NCBI GenBank assembly: GCA_963846715.1
Contig: CAWJXA010000005.1
Location: forward strand, 482,667-546,666
Source of the DNA: Bog-257 sp963846715
Lineage (GTDB): Bacteria > Acidobacteriota > Terriglobia > Terriglobales > Acidobacteriaceae
Length of the DNA: 64,000 nt
Reading direction: 5' to 3'
In this document: one piece after another, positions 34,757 to 43,859 of the stretch
How the letters are laid out: every line of letters starts with the position of its first letter
How positions within the stretch are numbered: position 1 is the stretch's first letter
The notes under the pieces: generated by a model
What the model saw: only the letters and a program-made list of their open reading frames with translations
Databases searched by the model: none
What the model was told of the DNA's origin: nothing
Made by a program: the position numbers and the translations under genes

Positions 34757-36553
34757 TCAGAATCCCGGCGGCCGCTCGCCAGCCACGTTGAACGTACGTT
34801 CCAGCGCGAGGCCGGCCTCTCCCAGAGTTCCTTCGTCAAACAATCTCCCGATCAAGGTCACGCCGTGGGGCACGCGACGTGGCGGCGAGAATTTCGGCAA
34901 CGGATGCGCGGGATCGGGCGCCCAGTCGCTCCGCGCCTCGCCAACTTCAACAAAGCCCGCGCGCAACGTAAGCGACGGATGTCCGGTGAAGTTCGTGATG
35001 GTGAGCATCTCGTCGCGCAGTGACGGCACCAGCAGCAGGTCAACCTGCGAGAAGACGCGGCCCATCTCAGCGGCAACCTTGCGCCGGAAGCGGTCCGACT
35101 GCACAAAGTCCACTGCAGAGAGAAAGCGTGACTGCCGAAAGGTATTCGGCCAAGCATCGGGCACCTGCATCTTCAGCCGCCGGACTTCGCCGCTCAATGT
35201 CAGCTCTTCGAAAGCCGCTGCAGCTTCGGCAAACAGAATCAGGTCGAGCGAATCGTAGGGCCAGTCGGGAATGGTCACTTCCACCGGCACCATTCCGACC
35301 TTCTTAATCGCTGCCAGCGCAGCGCGGTCCACATCCGTTGCGGGGGCTTCTTTCATCCACCCAGGGAAGTAGCCAACCCGCAGCCCTTGCACGCTTGCGC
35401 CCGCCTCGAAGTCAAGCTTACTGGGAACGCTGTTCACGTCGCCTGCATCGGGGCCAGAGATAGCGTTCAGCACGAGCAACGTGTCTTCCACACTGCGGGC
35501 CATGGGGCCAAGCTTGTCGAGCGACCAGCACAACGTCATCGCCCCGGTGCGCGCCACGCGGCCGTAAGTCGGTCGCAAGCCGGTCACGCCGCATCGCATT
35601 GACGGACTGACAATGCTGCCGCCTGTCTCGCTTCCCATTGCGAAGCCCACCAAACCCGCCGCAGTCGCCGCGCCCGGTCCAGCGCTCGAGCCTGATGATC
35701 CTTCCTCTAGCAGCCACGGATTCATGGTCTGCCCGCCAAACCAGATGTCGTTGAGCGCCAGGGCACCCAGACTTAACTTGGCCACTAGGACCGCTCCCGC
35801 ATCGTCGAGCCGTTGCACGACAACTGCGTTCTTCTCGGGCACGCGGTCGCGAAAGGGTTCGGCGCCGTAGGTAGTTCGAATGCCGGCCGTATCGAGCAGG
35901 TCCTTGGCACCCCAGGGAATACCGTGCAATGGTCCGCGATACTTTCCCGCAGCGATTTCCTGGTCAGCTTGCTTCGCTTGTTGAAGTGCCAGGTCTCGTG
36001 TGAGGGTGATGACGCAACGCAGCTTGGGATTGAATTGTTTCAGCCGCGCAAGATAAAGCAGAGTGAGCCGCTCCGAGGTAAGCTTGCGCGATTCGATCCA
36101 TCGCGAGAGCTGAGTCACGGTCGCAAACGCGATATCTTCGTCACGGCTCGGCAATGGGCCTGGATCGGTTTTGCTGCGGACAAATTCGCCGCGCGGCGGG
36201 AGCTGCTGTTGGCCGGGCAGCACCGGGTCCCATCGCGACCAGGGTGCAAGCGTAGGCTCAAGCGCCACTTTGTGCGGGCCTACCCTCCGCTCGTAGAGCG
36301 GTGCCATAGCGCTGCGCCAGTTGCCGGCCGCCTGCGCAAGTTCGTCGCTGCCGAATTGCACCTGCACCAGTTTCTCCGCCTCGGCAAATGTGGTGGGCGA
36401 TACCTCCGGCCCAACCGCCGGTGCCGTGCCGAATGCAGGCGGGGCTCCGGGAGGAAGTTCGGGCGGCTTCTGGTCCTGGGCGTAACTGGCAACCGCCGCT
36501 CCCAACAGAGCGAGAGGCGCATGGGCTAGGAATTGTCTGCGTGATTTCGACAT
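34757..36553 (-). CDS. Tat-exported amidase signature family enzyme
   Basis: A 598-residue amidase of the Ser-cisSer-Lys family that hydrolyses amides. The catalytic lysine is in IPWGAKDLLDTAG, the signature serines in EEGSSGSSAGPGAATAAG and GSETGGSIVSPS. The N-terminus MSKSRRQFLAHAPLALLGAA has a twin-arginine type signal (SRRQFLA), so the enzyme folds before export. I chose the ATG at 36553, preceded by AGGAG, rather than the upstream in-frame start. About 130 residues between signal and amidase core are extra. Substrate unknown; it is not a GatA, as no gatB/gatC are present. Confidence 0.88.
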   Translation of the reverse strand: MSKSRRQFLAHAPLALLGAAVASYAQDQKPPELPPGAPPAFGTAPAVGPEVSPTTFAEAEKLVQVQFGSDELAQAAGNWRSAMAPLYERRVGPHKVALEPTLAPWSRWDPVLPGQQQLPPRGEFVRSKTDPGPLPSRDEDIAFATVTQLSRWIESRKLTSERLTLLYLARLKQFNPKLRCVITLTRDLALQQAKQADQEIAAGKYRGPLHGIPWGAKDLLDTAGIRTTYGAEPFRDRVPEKNAVVVQRLDDAGAVLVAKLSLGALALNDIWFGGQTMNPWLLEEGSSGSSAGPGAATAAGLVGFAMGSETGGSIVSPSMRCGVTGLRPTYGRVARTGAMTLCWSLDKLGPMARSVEDTLLVLNAISGPDAGDVNSVPSKLDFEAGASVQGLRVGYFPGWMKEAPATDVDRAALAAIKKVGMVPVEVTIPDWPYDSLDLILFAEAAAAFEELTLSGEVRRLKMQVPDAWPNTFRQSRFLSAVDFVQSDRFRRKVAAEMGRVFSQVDLLLVPSLRDEMLTITNFTGHPSLTLRAGFVEVGEARSDWAPDPAHPLPKFSPPRRVPHGVTLIGRLFDEGTLGEAGLALERTFNVAGERPPGF

Positions 36554-36676
36554 GGGGCTCCTGTCAGAGCGTGTAGAGATCCAGAGTTGTGCTCGCTTCG
36601 CAAGATACACCACCCGGCAAGCGAACTGTCATCCCGCTCATGTAAAATAACCATGCTACCCCGGCGAGTAGAGAGT

Positions 36677-36727
36677 GGCGCTCATGGCGCCCGACTGCAG
36701 TCGAAGCCGCTCCCCTAAACGGGAGCG
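36677..36727. repeat. Two adjacent palindromes upstream of the zinc-ribbon gene
   Basis: GGCGCTCATGGCGCC (36677-36691) and CGCTCCCCTAAACGGGAGCG (36708-36727) are good hairpins in the divergent gap between the amidase and the zinc-ribbon gene. They look like short palindromic repeats of the type found elsewhere in the window. Confidence 0.55.
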
Positions 36728-36859
36728 TGGGCTGATGACATGTGCATCTCGCGCTGACGCGCCCATCCGCTTCTCATCTGCGTGTACTCCGACCCAAAGT
36801 AGACATTGAACTGCCGCAGCCGCCTGCGGACGAAATCTGGTTACGTTCAGGAGAAGCGA

Positions 36860-37039
36860 ATGGCAAAAATTGCAAAGACCGCAGACCGCAAGAAGGTCAT
36901 GGACACCACCAAGAGCACAGATTGCCCTCAGTGCGGCAAGCCCACCCGCGTCGTGAAGCGCGTCAAAGACCGTGAGAAGGACATACCGGGCGGCATGTAC
37001 ATCTCATGCTCAGCCTGCGAGTTCTACGAGAAGCTCTAG
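36860..37039 (+). CDS. Small zinc-ribbon protein
   Basis: A 59-residue basic protein. Two cysteine pairs, CPQC and CSAC, about 25 residues apart form a zinc ribbon. The N-terminus is lysine-rich (MAKIAKTADRKKVMD). An AGGAG site lies 8 bases before the ATG at 36860, which decides the start over an in-frame ATG 18 codons upstream. It may bind nucleic acid or protein; I know no named family. It is convergent with sdhB, with a strong hairpin between. Confidence 0.7.
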   Translation: MAKIAKTADRKKVMDTTKSTDCPQCGKPTRVVKRVKDREKDIPGGMYISCSACEFYEKL

Positions 37040-37066
37040 GGTCCGCAGCAAAGTACGGCAAGAGAG

Positions 37067-37111
37067 AGCGGCCTTCCGGCTGTCCTGAACCTCGACAGTC
37101 GAAAGGCCGCT
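37067..37111. terminator. Hairpin between the convergent zinc-ribbon gene and sdhB
   Basis: A 9-bp perfect stem, AGCGGCCTT (37067-37075) and AAGGCCGCT (37103-37111), with an inner CTGTC/GACAG arm, lies between the two convergent stops. It lacks a clear T-run, so it would be a bidirectional, weak or Rho-assisted terminator. Confidence 0.55.
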
Positions 37112-37136
37112 GATGTTCACTATCCCCGAATTATTT

Positions 37137-37889
37137 CTACGTCCGGAACAAGTCCTTGACAGCCTGCCACATCACCTGGCCGCCGACGTCGGCGATGGAC
37201 TTCGTCAATGGTAATTCCTTAGGACAAACTTCGACGCAATTCTGCGCGTAGCCACATTCCTGGATACCGCCGTCGCCCATCAACGCTTTCAGTCGTTCCG
37301 TCTTCAGCGCTTTGCCGGTTGGATGAGAATTGAAGAGCCGGACCTGCGCGATGGTGGCCGCGCCCACGAAGCCTGTCTTCTCGTTGAACTGCGGACAGGC
37401 CTCCATGCAGCAACAGCACGAGATGCAATTCGACAGCGGGTACGCTTCCTCCTGCATCTCCGCCGACACCCGCGGTCCCGAACCGAGATCATAGGTGCCG
37501 TCAACCGGGACCCACGCCTTTACCTTCTTCAGGTTCTCGAAGAGCACGCTGCGGTCCACCGCCAGGTCGCGGATGATGGGAAACTTAGTAAAGGGTTCCA
37601 GCGTGATGGGCTGCTTCAGGTTGGCCACCAACGCCGAGCACGCCATCTTCGCCTTGCCGTTGATCAGCATGGCGCACGAGCCGCAGATTTCTTCCAGGCA
37701 ATTGGAATCGTAGGTCACCGGCGTCGTCGGCTTACCGTCGCGCGTGACCGGATTGGCCGCAATGTCCATCAGCGCGGAGGTGACGTTCATGCCCGAACGG
37801 TATGTCAGTTCGAATTCTTCCCAGTACGGTTTGGACTCGGGAGTTTGCTGGCGCTTTATTTTTAAGATAACGGTTTGTGAATTCGCCAT
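37137..37889 (-). CDS. sdhB: Succinate dehydrogenase/fumarate reductase iron-sulfur subunit
   Basis: The 250-residue iron-sulfur subunit passes electrons from SdhA to the membrane quinone site. The [2Fe-2S] ligands are in CLEEICGSCAML, and the [4Fe-4S] and [3Fe-4S] ligands in NCISCCCCMEACP and CGYAQNCVEVCP. I chose the ATG at 37889 (MANSQTVILKIKR), rather than a TTG ten codons upstream. It is the last gene of the reverse sdhCAB cluster. The gap to sdhA is 177 bases and holds a repeat, so its translation may be less tightly coupled than that of the other two. Confidence 0.94.
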   Translation of the reverse strand: MANSQTVILKIKRQQTPESKPYWEEFELTYRSGMNVTSALMDIAANPVTRDGKPTTPVTYDSNCLEEICGSCAMLINGKAKMACSALVANLKQPITLEPFTKFPIIRDLAVDRSVLFENLKKVKAWVPVDGTYDLGSGPRVSAEMQEEAYPLSNCISCCCCMEACPQFNEKTGFVGAATIAQVRLFNSHPTGKALKTERLKALMGDGGIQECGYAQNCVEVCPKELPLTKSIADVGGQVMWQAVKDLFRT

Positions 37890-37923
37890 TTCGCTTGTAC
37901 GCTCTTCGCTTTTCGCCAAAGCA

Positions 37924-37947
37924 AGCCGTCAGCCATCAGCCGTCAGT
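37924..37947. repeat. GCCGTCAGCCATCAGC repeat within the sdh operon
   Basis: AGCCGTCAGCCATCAGCCGT lies in the gap between sdhA and sdhB. The same motif occurs twice in opposite orientation at 50.60-50.73 kb. It is a member of a short dispersed repeat family. Confidence 0.6.
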
Positions 37948-38066
37948 TCTCTGCGAAAGCTCAGTCTTCGTTTTCCAGCTCCAGGGAGTCGGACACCCAA
38001 AGCCAATTACTAAATACAATCACGCCTTGAAACTATCCACTGACACCTCGCCCCTAGCCCCTACCT

Positions 38067-39854
38067 CTATGTCGCCACGTCATACCGCCGTGGACGGGGC
38101 TTGATCAGTGATGTGTCTACTTGCTCAAACTCGAAGCGCGGTTCATCGGCGTCGGCTGCGAAATACGCCTTGGTGGTCTTCAACCAGTTCGCATCGTCGC
38201 GCTCCGGAAAGTCTGGCTTGTAATGCGCTCCGCGCGACTCATCGCGCATGGCGGCGCCTTGAACGATTACGCGCGCCAGTTGCAGCATGTTGTAGAGCTG
38301 TCGCGCGAATGCAAATGAGGTGTTCGCCCACATGGATCGGTCACTCAGGTTCACGTGGCGATAGCGCTCGATCAGCTCCACCAGCTTGGCATCCGTGGCC
38401 TGCAAGTTCTTGTTGTAGCGAATGACCGTGCAGTTCTTGGTCATGATGTCGCCAAGTTCGCGCCACAGCAGGAACGGATTCTCCTTGCCGTCGTTGTGCA
38501 TTAGTCGGGCGTTGATCTCTTCCTGCCGCTTGCGCTCGGAGTTAAACACGTGTTCGGTTGGATGCCGGCCGCTCTTGATCACGTTATGCGCGTAGTTGAC
38601 CGTGTTGGGCCCGGCTACAAATCCGCCGTAAATACACGACATCAACGAATTCGCGCCCAAGCGGTTGGCGCCGTGATATTGATATTCACACTCGCCCGCG
38701 GCGTACAGTCCCTCGACGTTGGTTTGCTGGTCAAAGTCCACCCACAGCCCGCCCATGGTGTAGTGCATCCCGGGGAAAATCTTCATGGGCGTATCGCGTG
38801 GATCGTCGCCCACAAACTTCTCATAAATCTCGAGGATGCCTTCCAGTTTGCGATCGAGGGTCTTGCGATCGATATGCGTCAGGTCGAGATAGACCATCGG
38901 CTGCCCGTCGATTCCAAGATGATTTTCGTAAACTACCTTGTGGATGGCACGAGTAGCGATATCACGCGGCACCAGGTTGCCATACTTGGGATACCACTCT
39001 TCCAGGAAGTACCAGCGCTCGCCTTCCGGAATACTTTTGGGATCGCGCTTATCGCCCGCTTGCCTGGGAACCCAGACCCGGCCACCTTCACCGCGAGCTG
39101 ATTCGGACATGAGCCGCAACTTGTCTTCGCCGGGGATGCAAGTGGGATGGACCTGGATAAACTCCCCGTTGGCGTAATAGGCGCCCTGTTGGTAAAGCGC
39201 TGACTGCGCCGATCCCGTACAAACCACGGAATTCGTGGACTTGCCGAAGATGGCGCCATTGCCACCGGTGGCTATGATCACTGCTTCCGAGGGGAAGGTT
39301 TGCACGGCCATGCTGCGCAGGTCCATGGCACAGATGCCATGGCAAACGCGCTGGTCATCGATCACCGCCGAGAGAAACTCCCAGGCTTCGTACTTGGTGA
39401 CTTTGCCTTCGGCCTCGTAGCGCCGTACCTGCTCGTCGAGCGCGTACAGCAGTTGTTGTCCGGTGGTCGCGCCCGCAAATGCGGTGCGGTTGTACAGCGT
39501 GCCGCCGAACCGGCGGAAGTCGAGCAGTCCTTCCGGTGTGCGATTGAACGGAACGCCCATGCGATCGAGCAGGTCGATAATGCCGGGCGCTGCATCGCAC
39601 ATCGCCTTCACCGGCGGCTGGTTGGCAAGGAAGTCGCCGCCGTAGATGGTGTCATCGAAGTGCTGCCAGCACGAGTCGCCCTCGCCCTTCAGGTTCTTGG
39701 CAGCATTGATACCGCCCTGGGCGCACACCGAGTGAGACCGCTTGACCGGGACGATGGAGAAGAGGTCGACGTGACCTCCCATCTCGGCAATCTTGATGGT
39801 GGCCGCCAGACCCGCTAATCCACCACCCACAACAATGATCTTAGGATGAGACAT
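38067..39854 (-). CDS. sdhA: Succinate dehydrogenase/fumarate reductase flavoprotein subunit
   Basis: The 595-residue flavoprotein oxidises succinate to fumarate. The FAD motif VVGGGLAGLAATIKIAE opens the protein, and the histidine that carries covalent FAD is H41 in KRSHSVCAQGG. Active-site motifs HPTCIPGEDKLRLMSESARG and FPGMHYTMGGLWVD are intact. The arrangement and sequence style correspond to the B. subtilis/epsilon type that uses one membrane subunit with two hemes. It starts 69 bases after sdhC. The family can also work as a fumarate reductase. Confidence 0.95.
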   Translation of the reverse strand: MSHPKIIVVGGGLAGLAATIKIAEMGGHVDLFSIVPVKRSHSVCAQGGINAAKNLKGEGDSCWQHFDDTIYGGDFLANQPPVKAMCDAAPGIIDLLDRMGVPFNRTPEGLLDFRRFGGTLYNRTAFAGATTGQQLLYALDEQVRRYEAEGKVTKYEAWEFLSAVIDDQRVCHGICAMDLRSMAVQTFPSEAVIIATGGNGAIFGKSTNSVVCTGSAQSALYQQGAYYANGEFIQVHPTCIPGEDKLRLMSESARGEGGRVWVPRQAGDKRDPKSIPEGERWYFLEEWYPKYGNLVPRDIATRAIHKVVYENHLGIDGQPMVYLDLTHIDRKTLDRKLEGILEIYEKFVGDDPRDTPMKIFPGMHYTMGGLWVDFDQQTNVEGLYAAGECEYQYHGANRLGANSLMSCIYGGFVAGPNTVNYAHNVIKSGRHPTEHVFNSERKRQEEINARLMHNDGKENPFLLWRELGDIMTKNCTVIRYNKNLQATDAKLVELIERYRHVNLSDRSMWANTSFAFARQLYNMLQLARVIVQGAAMRDESRGAHYKPDFPERDDANWLKTTKAYFAADADEPRFEFEQVDTSLIKPRPRRYDVAT

Positions 39855-39923
39855 GATGATCTTTACGCAAATTCATGAATGCGGCCGTAGCCGTCAAGCT
39901 TTGAATCCTGGGTCTTGCAGGCC

Positions 39924-40652
39924 TCAGTCATGCTGGACATAGGGAACTTGATCGGCCGGCGTTTGTACGAAGCCTGTGATTGTCCAAATTCCGATGCCGA
40001 TGAGCACAACTGCCAAAGCGGTGCAAACATAGCCAAACTTGCGACGGGCGTTATCGCCCACCGTGATTCCCCACTTGGCGGCAAACAGCCACACCCCATA
40101 GGCGAAGTGCCATGACGCGGCGACGATTCCGATAACGTAAAACGCGATCGTCCACGGACTCTGGAAATCGAACCATACTTTGGAGAACGCATACTGATAG
40201 CCGCCGCCCATCAGGTGAACGCCCGTGAACCGCATGTCGATGACGTGGTACAGGATGTAGATGAAGGCAATAATGCCCGTCCAGCGTTGCGACGTATACA
40301 GCCAGTTGCCGGTCCAGGGATATTCGCCGACGTTCGACTCGCCCTTGTACCAGATGTAAATCCCGTACAGCGCGTGGTACAGCAGCGGCAGGAAGATGAA
40401 TACCCATTCCAGCACGTGCACAAACGGCAGGCTGGTGAGGAACTTTACCTGGTCGTTGTAAGCCTGGACACCTTTGGTCGCCTCTGAATTCGAGATGAAA
40501 TGCTCAATCAGGAACGCGCCAATGGGAACGATACCGGAGAGGGAATGCAATCTGCGTAACACGAAAGAGTAGCCCTGCCCGGCGCGCAAAGGGGCCACCC
40601 CTTTTTTGATGTGAGCGGAACTAGTTTCTATAGAACTGGCCGAAGAAGCCAC
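39924..40652 (-). CDS. sdhC: Succinate dehydrogenase cytochrome b558 subunit
   Basis: A 242-residue protein with five hydrophobic segments. It anchors SdhAB and carries two hemes. Candidate heme histidines are visible in LRRLHSLSGIVPIGAFL, FLIEHFISN, FIYILYHVIDMRF and SWHFAYGVW. A GTG at 40652, with a GGAG twelve bases upstream, is the best start. It is the first gene of the sdhCAB cluster; the 215-base gap upstream would hold the promoter, where I see no firm match. Confidence 0.92.
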   Translation of the reverse strand: MASSASSIETSSAHIKKGVAPLRAGQGYSFVLRRLHSLSGIVPIGAFLIEHFISNSEATKGVQAYNDQVKFLTSLPFVHVLEWVFIFLPLLYHALYGIYIWYKGESNVGEYPWTGNWLYTSQRWTGIIAFIYILYHVIDMRFTGVHLMGGGYQYAFSKVWFDFQSPWTIAFYVIGIVAASWHFAYGVWLFAAKWGITVGDNARRKFGYVCTALAVVLIGIGIWTITGFVQTPADQVPYVQHD

Positions 40653-40867
40653 GAAGCCAACTCCTTATGAGCGCGGAGTGTATCAGCAAACCTTTTATTA
40701 TCAATTTCGCTAAGAGCGCAAGTCAAGAAGCCTTCAGAGATGGATTAACATTGGCGAAAGTCTGAAGCCGCTGTGTTCTCGGCTGATAAACGAAGCTCAG
40801 CATAGCTGCTCCAATGACGAACTAGTTGTGATATTCGTCACAACGTCTTATGACGATGTGACCAGGG

Positions 40868-41515
40868 TCACCCCTCCGTGTGCGGGTGTTCTTCGTGGCT
40901 TTCGTCCTCCCACGCCAGGAAGGCCCGGAACGCCGCGCCGCGATGACTGTAGACTGCTTTCTCCTCGGCGCTCAGTTCAGCGAAGGTCTTGGCGATCTCA
41001 GGGAAGTAGAACAGCGGATCATAGCCGAAGCCATTAGATCCCCGAGGCGAATGCAGGAGAATTCCTTCGGCCTTGCCTTGAAATGCGGCCAGCGTGTGGC
41101 CGTTGCGGGCCGCCGCGATAACGCACACGAACCGGCTGGTGCGGTATTCGTCCGGAACATCGTGCAACTCGCGCAGCAGGCGCGCATTGTTAGCTTCGTC
41201 GTCAGAGTTAGGCGAATGCTCAGGTGCACCGTGCTCGTCGGCAGCGTAGCGTGCGGAGCGCACTCCCGGAGCGCCGCCCAGAGCGACTACTTCGAGCCCC
41301 GAGTCGTCCGCAATCACCAACTCGCCTTCAGCGTACTTGCTGTAGTGCTCGGCCTTCTTGCGCGCGTTGGCTTCGAAGGTCAGGCCATCTTCGACGACGC
41401 CTGGCAGCGATGCGAAGCCGGGTAGGGCCTCGATTCTTACGTCATGGGCTGCGGCGGCTCCAACCAAATCTCGGAGCTTCCCCGGATTGGACGTCGCTAC
41501 CAGTACACGTTTCAT
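40868..41515 (-). CDS. rdgB: XTP/dITP diphosphatase (RdgB/HAM1)
   Basis: The enzyme hydrolyses deaminated purine nucleotides (dITP, XTP) to keep them out of DNA and RNA. The 215-residue product has the substrate loop ATSNPGKLRD (T8 to K13), DDSGLEVVALGGAPGV, the PRGSNGFGYDPLF motif and the C-terminal SHRGAAFRAF. The ATG has a clear AGGAGG site seven bases upstream. It is divergent from the HhH protein gene. Length and motifs are complete. Confidence 0.95.
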   Translation of the reverse strand: MKRVLVATSNPGKLRDLVGAAAAHDVRIEALPGFASLPGVVEDGLTFEANARKKAEHYSKYAEGELVIADDSGLEVVALGGAPGVRSARYAADEHGAPEHSPNSDDEANNARLLRELHDVPDEYRTSRFVCVIAAARNGHTLAAFQGKAEGILLHSPRGSNGFGYDPLFYFPEIAKTFAELSAEEKAVYSHRGAAFRAFLAWEDESHEEHPHTEG

Positions 41516-41609
41516 CAGCGTCCTCCTGCCAACAACCTACCAGACTCCACACAAACTCACGCGCACTTCGTGCATCTGACCAGATTCGCAATTCTATCGA
41601 GGAGGAAGC

Positions 41610-41915
41610 ATGAAGAAACTGTGGTGGTTCGTTGCGGGACTGGGGATGGCAGCCGCTATCGGTGAACTGGTGCGGCGGCGCCGTTTCCGGCTAGCCGGAG
41701 GTCTGATCGACTTGAACCGCGCCGATCATGAACAGTTACTGCAATTGGCCGGCATGGATGAAGAGCTGGCGGAACGCATTCTCGACAATCGACCTTATCG
41801 CAGCAAGTTCGACCTTCTGAATCGCCGCGTCATTCCGGCCAGCCTGTACAGCCAATTTAAAGGCCGGCTCTATGTGGATGACCGGGCGGCTCACGAGGTC
41901 ATACGCACGGCGTGA
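41610..41915 (+). CDS. ComEA-like helix-hairpin-helix protein with N-terminal anchor
   Basis: A 101-residue protein with a short N-terminal hydrophobic segment (LWWFVAGLGMAAAIGEL) followed by arginines, then helix-hairpin-helix sequence: IDLNRADHEQLLQLAGMDEE and AERILDNRPYRSKFDLLNRR. This is the ComEA/HhH_3 pattern, which binds double-stranded DNA nonspecifically; in ComEA the function is DNA uptake. With only one HhH unit and no com genes nearby, its role is uncertain. A GAGGAGGAAGC site sits before the ATG. Confidence 0.8.
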   Translation: MKKLWWFVAGLGMAAAIGELVRRRRFRLAGGLIDLNRADHEQLLQLAGMDEELAERILDNRPYRSKFDLLNRRVIPASLYSQFKGRLYVDDRAAHEVIRTA

Positions 41916-42105
41916 TGCCGGGCCAAATGTGAATATTGATTGACATCTCCAAGAGCAAGATTCTGCCATTGAGCTCGCAATTTCGTTACGCCGAGTTGAC
42001 GCAATTCAATTGTTCATGGAGTTTTCATCCAGATTTTATCAAGGTGTGACGTTCGCGAGGTATCAACGCATACGAGTCCCTGCGACTCCAGAGGTGAGGA
42101 GGAAT

Positions 42106-43739
42106 ATGCGTCGATTTCTCGCAGCTACGTTGACGGCGGTCATGCTCTTCGGACCGCTGGTGAATGCAAACGCCGCGCCGGTAAGGCCACCGGCGAAATC
42201 GGTAGCTGGTGACCCAGCAACCCCCATCAAGCACCTGGTGATCATCTTTCAGGAGAACGTTTCCTTTGATCACTACTTCGGCACCTATCCTTACGCCACC
42301 AATCCCGGAGGTGAGCCGGCGTTCACTCCACTTCCCAATACGCCGGCCGTGAACGGCATTGTCGGCACCCTTAGCACCGCCAACCCAATCTGAATCCGGC
42401 CAATGGGACTGGAGCGACCAATCCCTTCCGTCTGGATCGTTCGCAGGCCGCGACCAACGATCAGGACCACGACTACACGCCTGAGCAGATGGCCTTCGAC
42501 GGCGGCCTGATGGACTTGTTCCCAGCCAACACCGGCGTGCCGGGACCGCCTCCCGGTGGTGGTGGCATTGTTGACACCACAGGTTTGGTGATGGGCTACT
42601 ACGACGGCAATACCGTGACCGCCCTATGGAACTACGCTCAGTTTTTCGCCATGAGCGATAACTCGTACAACACCAACTTCGGCCCCTCGACCCCCGGAGC
42701 GCTGGACCTGGTGTCGGGCCAGACCAATGGCGTTACGGAGAACGAAAACGGTACGGGCTCTATTATTGGCGACGGAAATGGCGGCTACACCGTTATCAGT
42801 GACGCCGACCCGCTCGGGGATATGTGCTCCACCACCACCGGAGAAGTTTTTCAGATGGGCGGACAGAACATCGGCGATCTGCTCAATACCGCGGGTGTGA
42901 GCTGGGGTTTCTTCGAGGGTGGCTTTGACCTGACCATCACTAATCCGAATGGAACGACGGGCTGTCATCGATCCACCACTTCGACCATTACCGGTACCAC
43001 TAAGCTTGACTACATTCCGCATCACCAGCCTTTCCAGTACTACGCTTCGACGGCCAACCCGCAGCACACCCGGCCGACCTCGGTTGCAACTATCGGACAG
43101 CAGGGCGATGCCGGCAATCACCAGTACGATAGCCACGATTTCTTCGATGCCGTGTCAGCGGGCAACTTCCCAGCGGTCAGCTTCCTGAAGGCCCCGGGCT
43201 ATCAGGACGGACACGCTGGATACTCCGACCCGATCGATGAGCAGAAATTCATCGTGGATACCATCAACTTCCTGTCGCAGCGGCCGGAGTGGGCGAACAC
43301 GGCGGTTGTCATTAACTATGACGATTCGGACGGCTGGTACGACCATCAGCTCGGCCAGATCGTAAACACCTCGCAGACCAGCGCGGATGGGCTCAATGGC
43401 GCGGGCTTCTGCGGTGTCGTCACGCCGGTCCTGGATGGCATTAGCGCGCCCCACGCGCAGGGCCGTTGCGGTTATGGCCCGCGCATACCCATGATGGTGA
43501 TCTCGCCCTACGCCCGGCAGAACTTTGTCGATCACACCATGACCGACCAGTCTTCGATCATCCGCTTCGTCGAAGATAACTGGCTTAACGGCCAGCGCAT
43601 TGGACATGGATCGTTCGACACGGTGGCTAACTCCATCGCGTCGATGTTCCAGTTCGTTCAGCCCAGCAGTTGCCTGCGCTATGTGTTGTTGAACGACAGC
43701 ACTGGACTGGTGACTCAAACTGGTTGCGTCTCCCGCTAG
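42106..43739 (+). CDS. Phospholipase C-like phosphoesterase, one frame shift near the N-terminus
   Basis: A secreted phosphoesterase of the alkaline-phosphatase superfamily (phosphatidylcholine-type phospholipase C/acid phosphatase AcpA family). The signal is MRRFLAATLTAVMLFGPLVN. The metal and active-site motifs are HLVIIFQENVSFDHYFGTYP, SDNSYNTNFGPSTPGALDL, INYDDSDGWYDHQ, and the final RIPMMVISPYARQNFVDH. Up to 42390 the frame is one and then the sense (NPNLNPANGTGATNP) lies in the next; CCAACCCAATC would read in frame with one more C. The likely cause is an undercalled C run. The full length is about 544 residues, with a GAGGAGGAA site before the ATG at 42106. Confidence 0.85.
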
Positions 43740-43777
43740 AAGTTGGGGGCCGGCAGCTTGTAACAATCTTGGGAACC

Positions 43778-43827
43778 ACGGCAATGGATGCAGCGGCGAT
43801 TACCGTCTGCATCCACTTGCCGTTTTC
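43778..43827 (+). terminator. Rho-independent terminator after the phospholipase C-like gene
   Basis: A long near-perfect stem, ACGGCAATGGATGCAG (43778-43793) with CTGCATCCACTTGCCGT (43807-43823), is followed by TTTTCT. It lies 39 bases after the stop and before the multicopper oxidase gene, which therefore has its own promoter. Confidence 0.8.
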
Positions 43828-43859
43828 TGATTTGTTATGCGAATCATGATGGTACATAG

